This document shows, piece after piece, positions 15,405 to 24,227 of a stretch of 34,343 nt of DNA. The position numbers and the translations under genes were made by a program. Source of the DNA: CALXSC01 sp964493475. GTDB lineage: Bacteria > Pseudomonadota > Alphaproteobacteria > Rickettsiales > UBA1997. The stretch is from contig CAZBNS010000005.1 of NCBI GenBank assembly GCA_964493475.1, forward strand, positions 1 to 34,343. Direction: 5' to 3'. A model generated the notes under the pieces. It searched no databases. It was not told the origin of the DNA and worked only from the letters and a program-made list of their open reading frames with translations. The stretch's first letter is position 1. Each line of letters starts with the position of its first letter.

Positions 15405-16739
15405 ATGAGCAAAAATTCAGAGATTGGTGGAAATAAAGAGATTTTATTTGTTGTTGAGACGATAGCGCAAGAGAAAAATATAGCTGTTGATAGTGTTGTG
15501 GAGGCTATGGAAGAGGGTTTGAAGTTGGCTGCTAGAAAAAAGTATGGACATGATTTATTGGTTGAGTGCAAGTTGGATAGAAAGACTGGAAAAATTACGC
15601 TTTATAATAAGTTGGAAATTGTTGATGATAAAGTTGAAAATGAAGCTGATTTTGATTCAAAAAAACAAATTACGATAAGTAAAGCGAAATTGAATTTAAA
15701 AAAGGGTAAGGTTGAGATTGATGGTGAGCTTAAAGTAGGTAATTTTGCTAGATTGGAATTGCCGAATATTGATTTGAATAGGGTTGTTGTTCAAATCGCT
15801 AGAAATGAAATAATAAAAAAAATTAAGGAAGCTGAAAGAGATAAAGAATACGATGAATTTATTGATAGGGTTGGAACTATTATTAATGGTTCTATTAAGA
15901 AAATTGGAATTAGGAATATAGTTGTTGAGATTGATGGATATGAGGCTTTGTTGACTTATGAGGGTATGATTCCTGGGGAAAGATTTAGAGTTAATGATAG
16001 AATAAGAGCTTATATAAAAGAAGTTGTGAAGGAGCAAAAGGGAGCTCAGGTATTTTTATCTAGGACGGATAATATGTTTTTGGCTGAATTGTTTAGACAG
16101 GAAGTTCCAGAAATTTATGATGGTGTGATTGAAATTAGAGGTATTGCAAGAGATCCGGGCTCTAAGGCTAAAGTTGCTGTATTCTCAAGAAATGAGACTT
16201 CTGATATAATTGGTGCGTGTGTTGGTATTAGGGGAGTTAGAGTTCAAGCCGTTACAAATGAATTAAGAGGTGAGAAAATTGATGTAATTAGATGGTCGGA
16301 AAATCCGGTTGAATATATAGTTAATGCAATTTCTCCAGCTAAGCCAATTAAGGTGATTTATAATGAAGATAAAAATAGCGCTGATGTTGTTTTGCCGAAA
16401 GATCAATTGAGTTTGGCTATTGGTAGAGGCGGACAAAATGTTAAGCTTGCTTCAAAAATTACTGGTATAAAAATTGATGTAATGACTGAGGAAGAAGAAA
16501 AAACTAGAAGATTAACTGAGTTCAAAGAAGATACTCAGAGGTTGATGGAAATATTGGATGTTGAAGAGGTTATCGCTCAGTTGTTAGTGGCTGAAGGATT
16601 TGGTAGTATTGAAATTATAGCTAATAGCAATATAAATGCATTGGAGAGAATTCAAGGATTTAATAAGGATATTGCAAAAGAAATTCAAGATAGGGCGATT
16701 GAATTCTTAAAAGGGCAAAAAACCAAAGAAAATGAATAA
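15405..16739 (+). CDS. nusA: Transcription termination/antitermination factor NusA
   Basis: NusA binds RNA polymerase and nascent RNA and modulates pausing, termination and antitermination. The N-terminal polymerase-binding domain spans about 1-125 (FVVETIAQEKNIAVDSVVEAMEEGLKLAARKKYG). It is followed by an S1 domain (VGTIINGSIKKIG, about 135-200) and tandem KH domains (EIYDGVIEIRGIARDPGSKAKVAV; DPxG replaced only slightly; SLAIGRGGQNVKLASKI at about 335-355). A C-terminal helix-hairpin segment (VAEGFGSIEIIA) is present. At 444 residues it is shorter than typical alphaproteobacterial NusA, so the C-terminal part is reduced. The SD GAAGGG lies 5 nt before ATG. Upstream rimP and downstream ylxR, usual neighbours, are absent. 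Confidence 0.96.
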   Translation: MSKNSEIGGNKEILFVVETIAQEKNIAVDSVVEAMEEGLKLAARKKYGHDLLVECKLDRKTGKITLYNKLEIVDDKVENEADFDSKKQITISKAKLNLKKGKVEIDGELKVGNFARLELPNIDLNRVVVQIARNEIIKKIKEAERDKEYDEFIDRVGTIINGSIKKIGIRNIVVEIDGYEALLTYEGMIPGERFRVNDRIRAYIKEVVKEQKGAQVFLSRTDNMFLAELFRQEVPEIYDGVIEIRGIARDPGSKAKVAVFSRNETSDIIGACVGIRGVRVQAVTNELRGEKIDVIRWSENPVEYIVNAISPAKPIKVIYNEDKNSADVVLPKDQLSLAIGRGGQNVKLASKITGIKIDVMTEEEEKTRRLTEFKEDTQRLMEILDVEEVIAQLLVAEGFGSIEIIANSNINALERIQGFNKDIAKEIQDRAIEFLKGQKTKENE

Positions 16740-16771
16740 ACATTTTTAATAATTAAGGAAAGGAAATTGAT

Positions 16772-19381
16772 TTGACTACTGATAATAAAAGAAAAACATT
16801 AACGCTTGGCAGTTTGAATAATGTTGAAATTAAGAAAAATATAGAAACTATTGCAAAGAATAAGATTTTTAATGGAAACATTAAATCAAATCAATCCAGT
16901 GAAGAGGGAAATGCAAAGGATTTTTTAAAGCGTTCGTCGTTTAATATAGATGCTGTTAAGGAAAGGCAAATTAAAAATCTTAATATGAGAAATTTAAAAT
17001 CTCATTCTGAAAAAGCTGAAAAGCCTCGTGTTGAAGAAGTTAAAATCAAACAACAAATTGTTGAAGAGAAGCCTCAAGTTGAGAAAAAAATGATTTCCGC
17101 TACTGAGCCTGTTGAAAAAATAGACACTCATAAAATATTAAGTTCATTTGTTCAAAAACAAAAAGAAGAAGAAAGAATTAGAAGAGAAGAAGAAAAGGCA
17201 AGAAAAGAGCTTGAAAATAAGAAGAGGCAGGAAGAGGAATTGAGAAAATTCAACGCAAAAGGGAAAATTAATCAAGCTCAAACTGAAGAGTCTACAAAAA
17301 ACTTTGAAACTAAAAAGGAGCTCGTTAAAAAAGATGTTGCACAGCAAGCAGCATTGCCTGAAGATAGTGGTTTTAACCAGAAAAATTCATTCAAAAAAGA
17401 TACTTATAAAAAAAATTATGAAAAGAATTTTGATGAAGAAGACGAAAATCAAAGTGGAAAAAAAGCATTACAATCCAATAATTATTCAAAAAATAAAAAT
17501 ATTCATACATATATTGCTGGAGACGAAGAGGATGATGAAGGTGGTTTTGGAAGAAAAAAGAGAAGAAAAAGCGGATTTTTTAAAAACAAAGATAAAACGC
17601 AAAAAGTTGAACATCAAAAAATTACTCAGGAAATTGAATTGCCAGAATTTATTACAGTTAGTGAACTAGCTGAAAAAATGAATGAAAAAAGGGCTGATGT
17701 TGTTAAAAAATTAATTTCAATGGGAATGCCCGTTACAATTAACCAAACGATTGATGCTGATACTGCTGAGTTGATTGTTGTTGAGTTTGGACATTCTGTT
17801 AAAAAGAGAACCACTGAGCATGATATTGAAAATAAATTAAGTGAAAATCAAGAAGGAACAGATTTTGTTCCAATAGCTCCAGTTGTTACGATTATGGGAC
17901 ATGTTGATCACGGAAAAACATCTTTGCTTGATGCGATAAGAGCTACTCATGTTGCTGAGGGTGAATCTGGCGGTATTACTCAACATATTGGCGCTTCAAG
18001 AGTAGAAGTCGGCAATGGAAAATTTATTACATTTATTGATACTCCGGGACATGAAGCCTTTACTGAGATGAGAATGAGAGGAGCAAATATTACTGATATA
18101 GTTGTTTTGGTTGTTGCTGCTGATGACGGCGTTCAAGATCAAACTATTGAGGCTATAAATCATGCTAAAGCCGCAAAGGCGCCAATAATATTGGCTATAA
18201 ATAAAATTGATAAGCCAGATGCTAATCCAACAAGAGTAAAACAAGAACTTTTGCAATACGATGTTATTACAGAAGATTTTGGTGGCGAAGTTATGGCTGT
18301 TGAAGTTTCTGCTAAGCAAAAAATTAATCTTGATAAGTTAAAAGAAACTATTTTATTACAAGCTGAAATGATGGATTTAAAAGCTCCAATTGATGTTAGA
18401 CCGGCTGGTGCTGTTATAGAGGCAAGAATGGATCAAAACAGAGGTGTTGTAGCTAGTTTATTGGTTCAAAAAGGTATTCTGCAAGTTGGTGATTTAGTTT
18501 TGGCTGGAACTTCTTATGGTAAAATCAAAAAAATGGTTGATGATAAGCATAAAGTTCAAAAAGAAGCATATCCATCAATGCCTGTTGAGGTATTGGGATT
18601 TGATTTTGTGCCAACAGCTGGAGACCAATTCTATGTGGTTAATGGAGAAAGAGAAGCCAGAGAAATTATTGCTTATAGATCCAGAAAAGAACTTGAGGCA
18701 AAAGTTGCAAAAAGAAGCGTAAAGAGTTTAGATTCAATGCTTAAAACTGTTGGAGGAAAATCCGCTAAATTATTGCCAATAATTATAAAAGCCGATGTAA
18801 ATGGCTCTATTGAAGCTATTATCGGAACGCTTTTAAAATTGAATACAAATGAAGTTGAAATTGATGTAATTCACTCAGCAACGGGCGCTATAAATGAATC
18901 AGATATTAATTTGGCATCAGTTTCTAATGCAATAATTATCGGTTTTAATGTGAGAGCTAATTCTAACGCTGTTGAAATGGCGAAAATAAAAGACATAGAT
19001 ATTAGATACTATTCAATCATTTATAATATAGTAGATGATATGAAAAACATTTTGAGCGGTATGTTAACTCCAATTAAAAAAGAGGAAATTTCCGGACATG
19101 CTGAAGTTAAAAATGTATTTAAAATTACAGGCGCAGGAAAAGTTGCTGGTTGTTTTGTAATTGACGGGCAAATAAACAGAAATGATAAAGCTAGAGTAAT
19201 TAGAGATGGCGTGGTTATTTATACAGGTGAATTTAAAGCTTTGAAGAGATTTAAAGACGACGTAAAAGAAGTTAAAAATGGCTATGAATGCGGTATTACA
19301 ATAGAAAATTATGAAGATATTAAAGAAAAAGATATTATAGAAAGCTTTAAGATTACCGAAGAAAAACGAGAATTATTATGA
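16772..19381 (+). CDS. infB: Translation initiation factor IF-2
   Basis: IF-2 is the GTPase that brings fMet-tRNA to the 30S subunit and promotes subunit joining. The 869-residue protein has a long, charged, low-complexity N-terminal region (1-285). It is followed by an IF2_N-like helical domain (ITVSELAEKMNEKRADVVKKLISMG, about 295-320). The G domain has G1 GHVDHGKT (376-383), G3 DTPGH (about 423-427) and G4 NKID (about 474-477). Beta-barrel and C1/C2 domains end the protein, with SATGAINESD in the third domain. The start is TTG 16772, 7 nt after the strong SD AAGGAAAGGA. It is separated from nusA by 32 bp and overlaps the next gene by 4 bp (ATGA). Confidence 0.97.
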   Translation: MTTDNKRKTLTLGSLNNVEIKKNIETIAKNKIFNGNIKSNQSSEEGNAKDFLKRSSFNIDAVKERQIKNLNMRNLKSHSEKAEKPRVEEVKIKQQIVEEKPQVEKKMISATEPVEKIDTHKILSSFVQKQKEEERIRREEEKARKELENKKRQEEELRKFNAKGKINQAQTEESTKNFETKKELVKKDVAQQAALPEDSGFNQKNSFKKDTYKKNYEKNFDEEDENQSGKKALQSNNYSKNKNIHTYIAGDEEDDEGGFGRKKRRKSGFFKNKDKTQKVEHQKITQEIELPEFITVSELAEKMNEKRADVVKKLISMGMPVTINQTIDADTAELIVVEFGHSVKKRTTEHDIENKLSENQEGTDFVPIAPVVTIMGHVDHGKTSLLDAIRATHVAEGESGGITQHIGASRVEVGNGKFITFIDTPGHEAFTEMRMRGANITDIVVLVVAADDGVQDQTIEAINHAKAAKAPIILAINKIDKPDANPTRVKQELLQYDVITEDFGGEVMAVEVSAKQKINLDKLKETILLQAEMMDLKAPIDVRPAGAVIEARMDQNRGVVASLLVQKGILQVGDLVLAGTSYGKIKKMVDDKHKVQKEAYPSMPVEVLGFDFVPTAGDQFYVVNGEREAREIIAYRSRKELEAKVAKRSVKSLDSMLKTVGGKSAKLLPIIIKADVNGSIEAIIGTLLKLNTNEVEIDVIHSATGAINESDINLASVSNAIIIGFNVRANSNAVEMAKIKDIDIRYYSIIYNIVDDMKNILSGMLTPIKKEEISGHAEVKNVFKITGAGKVAGCFVIDGQINRNDKARVIRDGVVIYTGEFKALKRFKDDVKEVKNGYECGITIENYEDIKEKDIIESFKITEEKRELL

Positions 19382-20739
19382 AGAACAAAGGCTATATCAC
19401 CTCCATTAATGGAAGTGTAATTAAAGCAAAGTTTGATAAACTGCCGAATATACATAATAAATTAGTTGTTGGCGACACTGTAGTTGAAGTATTGGGCTTA
19501 ATAGACGAACATGAAATTATTGGAGTTGCTTTAAATGCTGTTTCTGGATTAGTTCTCAATGATGAAGTCGTTGACACGGGAGACACAATCAAAGTTCCCG
19601 TAGGGACTGAGCTTTTGGGAAGGATGGTAAATGTATTTGGTGATGCCATTGATAATAAAGGTGCAATTAAAGCTCATCGGCTATCATCTATACATCAAAA
19701 ACCAATATCATTATTTCAGCATTCTATAACTCAAGAAGTTTTTAAAACCGGAATTAAAATAATAGATTTATTATGCCCTCTTGAAGCTGGTGGAAAAGCA
19801 GGATTGTTTGGCGGGGCAGGTGTTGGCAAAACAGTTTTAATCACCGAAATGATTAACAACATGGCATTAAATTATTCAGGCGTCAGTATTTTTTGCGGAA
19901 TTGGCGAGAGAAGCAGAGAGGGCGAAGAGCTTTATAATGAAATAAGCGACGCAGGCGTTTTAAATAAAACAATTATGGTGTTTGGACAAATGAATGAGCC
20001 ATCTGGAACAAGATTTAGAGTGGGACATACAGCGTTAAGTATTGCAGAATATTTTAGAGATGAAAAAAAGCAAGATGTTCTGCTACTTATAGACAATATA
20101 TTTAGATTTGTTCAAGCTGGAAATGAAGTATCAAGTTTAATTGGCAGAATACCATCGCATGTTGGCTATCAAAGCACATTATCAAGTGATATAGCTGGAC
20201 TGCAAGAAAGAATTTCAGGAACCAGAGAAGCGTCCGTGACATCAATTCAAGCGGTTTATGTTCCGGCAGATGATTTTACTGATCCATCGGCTACACATCT
20301 TTTTTCGCACTTATCAGCTTCTGTTGTTTTATCAAGAAAAAGAGCAAGCCAATCTTTATACCCAGCTGTAGATCCTCTGCAATCAACATCTAGCATGTTA
20401 ACTGATACAATAATTTCAAAAGAGCATTATGAATGCGCAAAAAATGTTAAAAAAGTGCTTGCAGAATACGAGGATTTAAAAAATATAATTGCAATGCTTG
20501 GTTTGGAAGAACTTTCTGTAAATGATAGAAGAACTGTTGCCAGAGCAAGAAAACTTGAGAGATTTTTAACTCAGCCTTTCTTTACAACAACGCATTTTAC
20601 AAATATGTCGGGCATTTTTGTTCCAGTAGAGAAGACTATTGACGGATGTAATCGTATTATAGCTGGAGAGTTTGATGAATATCCAGAGCAGAGTTTTTAT
20701 ATGATTGGCGATATTGAGTCTATTAAAAAACCAAGTTAA
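19378..20739 (+). CDS. Orphan N-type (alternative) F1F0 ATPase beta subunit
   Basis: This 453-residue catalytic F1 beta-type ATPase carries Walker A GGAGVGKT (145-152), the catalytic Glu177 in GERSREGEEL, and Walker B DVLLLIDN (about 234-241). Several stretches match the alternative, N-type ATPase beta subunit rather than the housekeeping AtpD. These are MVFGQMNEPSGTRFRVG, DNIFRFVQAGNEVS, FSHLSASVVLSRKRASQSLY, and the end RFLTQPFFTTTHF...AGEFDEYPEQSFYMIG. In normal N-ATPase operons atpD heads a set of about nine genes; here none follow. The gene overlaps infB by ATGA, so it is translationally coupled to it, and it occupies the site where rbfA usually sits. The motifs look intact. Horizontal origin and a function outside a proton or sodium pump are inferences. 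Confidence 0.8.
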   Translation: MKNKGYITSINGSVIKAKFDKLPNIHNKLVVGDTVVEVLGLIDEHEIIGVALNAVSGLVLNDEVVDTGDTIKVPVGTELLGRMVNVFGDAIDNKGAIKAHRLSSIHQKPISLFQHSITQEVFKTGIKIIDLLCPLEAGGKAGLFGGAGVGKTVLITEMINNMALNYSGVSIFCGIGERSREGEELYNEISDAGVLNKTIMVFGQMNEPSGTRFRVGHTALSIAEYFRDEKKQDVLLLIDNIFRFVQAGNEVSSLIGRIPSHVGYQSTLSSDIAGLQERISGTREASVTSIQAVYVPADDFTDPSATHLFSHLSASVVLSRKRASQSLYPAVDPLQSTSSMLTDTIISKEHYECAKNVKKVLAEYEDLKNIIAMLGLEELSVNDRRTVARARKLERFLTQPFFTTTHFTNMSGIFVPVEKTIDGCNRIIAGEFDEYPEQSFYMIGDIESIKKPS

Positions 20740-20785
20740 TAAATCTTCTACAAATAAAATTTCTCAAAATAATTTATAGAAAGTC

Positions 20786-20809
20786 AAATGTCTGAAGGAC
20801 AAAAGCTAT
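20786..20809. repeat. Remnant of the palindromic element
   Basis: AAATGTCTGAAGGACAAAAGC resembles the right arm of copies B and C (AAATATCTGAAGGACAAAG...AGC), with the G-run deleted. It lies between the convergent ATPase-like and alaS genes, about 50 bp past the alaS stop codon. Nothing else is seen in that 117-bp gap. Confidence 0.5.
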
Positions 20810-20856
20810 GTTATAAAATCTAAAATATATAAGCTTCAATATGACAATAAAATCAT

Positions 20857-21993
20857 TTACGAAGATTTGTTCTGTAAGTTTTTATAATATTTTTCAACCT
20901 CTTCTTCTAAAATCTTCAAGCCTTTATCAAGCGTCTGCCTAAATCTTTTTTCTTCATCTTCAAACGTCTCCATAATAAAATCTTCCTTCTCTTTTAATTC
21001 CACATAAGGATTTCCCATTACGTCAATTAATTTTGGAACTAATTTAAACATTGAAACATCTTTAACGCCCAATTGGTGAATATATCTCATAGCTCTTCTC
21101 ATAATTCTTCTTAAGACATATCCCCTGCCTTCATTTGAAGGTAAAACCCCGTCAATAATTAAAAAAGATGATGCTCTAAGATGGTCTGCTATTACTTTAT
21201 GAGCCAAAACATTCTCTTTTCCACCAAACATTCCAACAGAATTACTGATTAATTGTTGAAATAAATCTGTGTCAAAATTGTTATGCTTTCCTTGAACAAC
21301 CGATGCGATTCTTTCAAGTCCCATGCCAGTATCTATATTTTTATGTTTTAAGTTTACTAGGCTACCATCCGGCTGTTTATCAAATTGTGTAAAAACATTA
21401 TTCCAAATTTCAACATATCTGTCGCCGTCCTCATCTGGCGTTCCTGGTTTTCCGCCAGCAACTTCTTCACCATAATCAAAAAATATTTCGCTGCAAGGAC
21501 CGCATGGACCTGTATCTCCCATAGCCCAAAAATTATCGTCAGTTGATATTTTTATAATTCTATCATCAGGTAAGTTTGCAATATCTTTCCATAATTGGTA
21601 AGTTTCTTCATCATTATGATAAACTGTAGCTAATAATTTCTCTGGAGGCAGCATTAAATGATTAGTTAAAAAATCCCATGACCAAGTAATCGCTTCTTTT
21701 TTAAAATAATCGCCAATTGAAAAATTTCCCAACATCTCAAAAAATGTTTGATGCCTTGCCGTTCTGCCAACATTTTCTATGTCGTTAGTCCTTACACATT
21801 TTTGACATGAGGCCATTCGTTTTGATGGCGGAGTTTCTAATCCTAAATAATAATTCTTTAATGGAACCATACCGGCTACTGTAAACATCAAGCTTGGATC
21901 GCTTGGAATTAAGGAGCTTGATTTTAATATTTTGTGTTTTTGTTTTTCAAAATATTTTAAATATTTTTCTCTAATTTCATTTAATGTAAGCAT
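20857..21993 (-). CDS. alaS: Alanyl-tRNA synthetase, catalytic domain only (truncated)
   Basis: AlaRS charges tRNA-Ala and normally has about 875 residues: catalytic, tRNA-recognition, editing and C-Ala domains. This ORF has 378. It contains the class II core with motif 1 (YFEKQKHKILKSSSLIP), VRTNDIENVGRTARHQTFFEMLGNFS, the GDTGPCGPCSEIFFD loop, and motif 3 in RASSFLIIDGVLPSNEGRGYVLRRIMRRA. It then breaks off at LEEEVEKYYKNLQNKSS with a TAA stop, just where the family continues with a GETAFxLYDTYGFP segment. No editing-domain zinc motifs (HxxxH, CxxxH) are present. The 117 bp beyond shows no continuation in any frame. The core is well preserved. Either the rest is encoded elsewhere as a split gene, or a full-length alaS exists elsewhere and this is a partial copy. 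Confidence 0.9.
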   Translation of the reverse strand: MLTLNEIREKYLKYFEKQKHKILKSSSLIPSDPSLMFTVAGMVPLKNYYLGLETPPSKRMASCQKCVRTNDIENVGRTARHQTFFEMLGNFSIGDYFKKEAITWSWDFLTNHLMLPPEKLLATVYHNDEETYQLWKDIANLPDDRIIKISTDDNFWAMGDTGPCGPCSEIFFDYGEEVAGGKPGTPDEDGDRYVEIWNNVFTQFDKQPDGSLVNLKHKNIDTGMGLERIASVVQGKHNNFDTDLFQQLISNSVGMFGGKENVLAHKVIADHLRASSFLIIDGVLPSNEGRGYVLRRIMRRAMRYIHQLGVKDVSMFKLVPKLIDVMGNPYVELKEKEDFIMETFEDEEKRFRQTLDKGLKILEEEVEKYYKNLQNKSS

Positions 21994-22018
21994 GGTATTC
22001 CTTTAAATGTCTTTTATG

Positions 22019-22046
22019 AGAATACAAAAATTCTAATAAAAGTCAA
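22019..22046 (-). promoter_or_regulatory. Candidate promoter for alaS
   Basis: On the minus strand, TTGACT (22041-22046) is 16 bp from TATTCT (22019-22024), 25 bp upstream of the alaS ATG. An AAAGGA ribosome binding site lies between -10 and start. The truncated gene therefore keeps a full expression signal. Confidence 0.5.
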
Positions 22047-22095
22047 TAGTATCATTAAAAGTTAACAAGCCAGAGATTTCTATACTATTTTTATG

Positions 22096-22123
22096 TTGAC
22101 ACTTTCATAAAATAATTTAAATT
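22096..22123 (+). promoter_or_regulatory. Candidate promoter for frr-uppS-cdsA
   Basis: A consensus TTGACA (22096-22101) is followed after 16 bp by TAAATT (22118-22123), 31 bp before the frr ATG. Confidence 0.6.
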
Positions 22124-22154
22124 AGTAGCAGTTATCATTAATTTGTGATTAAAA

Positions 22155-22703
22155 ATGGATAGTATATTTAATAAAGCAAAAGAAGGAATGGAAAAAACAA
22201 TTCAAGCTTTAAAAAAAGACTTGAATAGTGTGTCAACTGGAAGGGCTAATCCCAGCTTGTTGGATACGGTAAGGGTTGAGTCGTATGGGAATTTTGTTCC
22301 GTTAAACCAGATTTCAAATGTATCAATTCCTGATGCGTCTACGATTTCAATTCAACCTTGGGATAAGGCTATGGTTGCTCCTATTGAAAGAGCTATTATA
22401 GCTGCGAATTTGGGTTTTTCACCAAAAGTTGATGGCATGGTTATTAGAATTAATGTCCCAAAACTAACTGAAGAAAGAAGAAAAGAACTTGTAAAACTCA
22501 TTAAGAAATATGGTGAAGATAAGAAAATATCTATAAGAAATGATAGAAGAGATGCTTTGGATACTGTAAAAAAACAAAAAACTAGTTTTTCTGAAGATGA
22601 AGCTAAGAAATTTGAAAATAAAGTTCAAATTCTGACTGATGATTATGTGAAGAAGATTGATGAAATGGTTTCTGATAAAGAAAAAGATATTTTAAAAATA
22701 TAA
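22155..22703 (+). CDS. frr: Ribosome recycling factor
   Basis: RRF, with EF-G, splits post-termination ribosomes. The 182-residue length is typical. Family landmarks are present: the N-terminal helix with LKKDLNSVSTGRANPSLLD, the domain 2 strand VRVESYGNFVPLNQISNVSIPDAST, LGFSPKVDGMVIRINVPKLTEERRKELVK, and the C-terminal helix with ISIRNDRRDALDTVKK. It heads the conserved frr-uppS-cdsA order, with uppS 5 bp downstream. In many alphaproteobacteria pyrH lies upstream of frr; here the neighbour is the divergent alaS. Confidence 0.97.
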   Translation: MDSIFNKAKEGMEKTIQALKKDLNSVSTGRANPSLLDTVRVESYGNFVPLNQISNVSIPDASTISIQPWDKAMVAPIERAIIAANLGFSPKVDGMVIRINVPKLTEERRKELVKLIKKYGEDKKISIRNDRRDALDTVKKQKTSFSEDEAKKFENKVQILTDDYVKKIDEMVSDKEKDILKI

Positions 22704-22708
22704 ATAAT

Positions 22709-23419
22709 ATGGTAGAAAAAGAGAGTAAATTACATCATTTAGCTATTATTATGGACGGTAATAGACGTTGGGCTAAACAAGTTGGCAAAACTGTTAGGGA
22801 AGGCCATAATGAAGGGGCTAAAAGGCTGGGTGATGCTATGGATTGGTGCATTGAATTAGGTGTTAAATATCTAACTCTTTTTGCTTTTTCTACAGAAAAT
22901 TGGAAAAGAGACAAACAAGAAATAGACGATATTATGTCTTTGTTAAGATATTATTTAAAATCCAAAAGAGACGAATTTTTAAAAAAAGGTATAAAAATTA
23001 AGTGGATTGGAATAGAGAATAATGTAGATAGAGGTATTGTTGAAGATATAAAAAAATTAGAATTGGACACTAAAGAGAAAGAAGTTTTGCATGTGAATGT
23101 TGCATTTAATTATGGCGGTAGAATGGAAATTTTAGATACCGCTAAAAAATTATGCAGACAAGTAAAACAGGGCGTTATTGATGTTGATGATATAGATGAA
23201 TTAACATTTAAAAATAATTTATATTATGGAAATATTCCGGATCCAGATTTGATTATCAGGGCTGGAGGTGATTACAGAATTAGCAATTTTTTGTTATGGG
23301 AGATGGCTTATTCTGAATTTTATTTTACTGATAAATTTTGGCCTGCATTTGACAAAAATTTATTAAGTGAAATTATTAATAATTTTGAAAAAAGGGAAAG
23401 ACGATATGGTGGAAAATAA
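22709..23419 (+). CDS. uppS: Undecaprenyl diphosphate synthase (isoprenyl transferase)
   Basis: UppS condenses isopentenyl diphosphate units in cis onto farnesyl diphosphate to give the C55 lipid carrier for peptidoglycan and LPS. The 236-residue protein has the signature HLAIIMDGNRRWAKQVGK, with the catalytic Asp and the following N-R-R-W. FAFSTENWKRDKQEID follows in the middle, then the C-terminal DLIIRAGGDYRISNFLLWEMAYSEFYF. In the last motif, GGDYRISNF replaces the more usual TSGExRISNF, a mild divergence. It is 5 bp after frr and overlaps cdsA by 14 bp, so translation is likely coupled. Its presence implies that at least some lipid-carrier-dependent glycan synthesis remains. Confidence 0.96.
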   Translation: MVEKESKLHHLAIIMDGNRRWAKQVGKTVREGHNEGAKRLGDAMDWCIELGVKYLTLFAFSTENWKRDKQEIDDIMSLLRYYLKSKRDEFLKKGIKIKWIGIENNVDRGIVEDIKKLELDTKEKEVLHVNVAFNYGGRMEILDTAKKLCRQVKQGVIDVDDIDELTFKNNLYYGNIPDPDLIIRAGGDYRISNFLLWEMAYSEFYFTDKFWPAFDKNLLSEIINNFEKRERRYGGK

Positions 23420-24173
23420 AGAAAAAAATAAAGGGGCAAAAGAAGTAGTAAATAATGTTGAGGTTGTTGTTGATGATGTTGTAAAAAAAAGCGGCAATAT
23501 TTTTGATAAAATTTTAAATCTATTGCCCGAATATTTAAAAGATAGGGTTGCGCCAGCTGTTATTTTAATTATATTAGCGATAATTATACTTTATAGCTCT
23601 GTATTAATTTTCAACTTTTGTATATTGGCTATTGCAATTTTAATGGCTTTTGAATGGATTACGATAGCTAGATCAGAAGACGAAAAGACAAATAAATGGA
23701 GATTTTTAGGCCTTGCTTATATAATGCTGCCATGTATTTCTTTGATGTTTTTGAGGGGAGTAGGAAACGGCGCTGATATAATATTATGGCTGTTTTTGGT
23801 TGTTTGGGCTACTGATACTGCTGCTATGATAGTTGGAATAACATTTGGCGGTCCAAAATTAGCTCCAACAATAAGTCCTAAGAAAACTTGGTCTGGTTTG
23901 GCTGGTGGAGTTATGGCGAGTATGTTTATCGGTTTATTATGCTCTGTGTTGTTTAAAGAAAGCGCTTTATTTTTTATAATTTTAAGCGGATTGATGGCTG
24001 CTTTAGAACAGGCTGGAGATTTATTGGAATCTAAATTTAAAAGATATTTTAATGCGAAAGACAGCGGAAGTTTAATTCCCGGACATGGCGGTATAATGGA
24101 TAGGGTTGATGGGTTAACATTGACAGCTCCGTTTGTGGCTTTACTGGCTATGCTTTCAAGTTCTATTTTTTAA
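23406..24173 (+). CDS. cdsA: Phosphatidate cytidylyltransferase (CDP-DAG synthase)
   Basis: CdsA makes CDP-diacylglycerol from phosphatidate and CTP, the precursor of all phospholipids. The family signature is intact near the C-terminus: SKFKRYFNAKDSGSLIPGHGG followed by IMDRVDG. Six or more hydrophobic helices are visible between residues about 45 and 250, preceded by a Lys/Val-rich soluble N-terminus. The ATG at 23406 (MVENKEKNK) is preferred to the GTG at 23367, as it has a nearby GGGA ribosome binding site and overlaps uppS by only 14 bp. The usual alphaproteobacterial continuation (dxr, rseP, bamA) is not found; the next gene is a pilus/secretion-like protein. Confidence 0.94.
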   Translation: MVENKEKNKGAKEVVNNVEVVVDDVVKKSGNIFDKILNLLPEYLKDRVAPAVILIILAIIILYSSVLIFNFCILAIAILMAFEWITIARSEDEKTNKWRFLGLAYIMLPCISLMFLRGVGNGADIILWLFLVVWATDTAAMIVGITFGGPKLAPTISPKKTWSGLAGGVMASMFIGLLCSVLFKESALFFIILSGLMAALEQAGDLLESKFKRYFNAKDSGSLIPGHGGIMDRVDGLTLTAPFVALLAMLSSSIF

Positions 24174-24227
24174 GTGTTAATTATAGAAGTTTTGAAAAAT
24201 AGAATGTTGTTATAATAAAAATAGTTT

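Noticed and set aside
20740..20856. Frameshifted continuation of alaS
   Set aside because: I looked in the minus-strand frames for the expected GETAFxLYDTYGFP-like sequence and found nothing; the stretch is AT-rich with a repeat remnant.
24211..24216. Promoter for the GspL-like operon
   Set aside because: There is a perfect TATAAT, but no acceptable -35 at 16-18 bp, and it lies only 12 bp from the start codon, so I did not list it as a feature.
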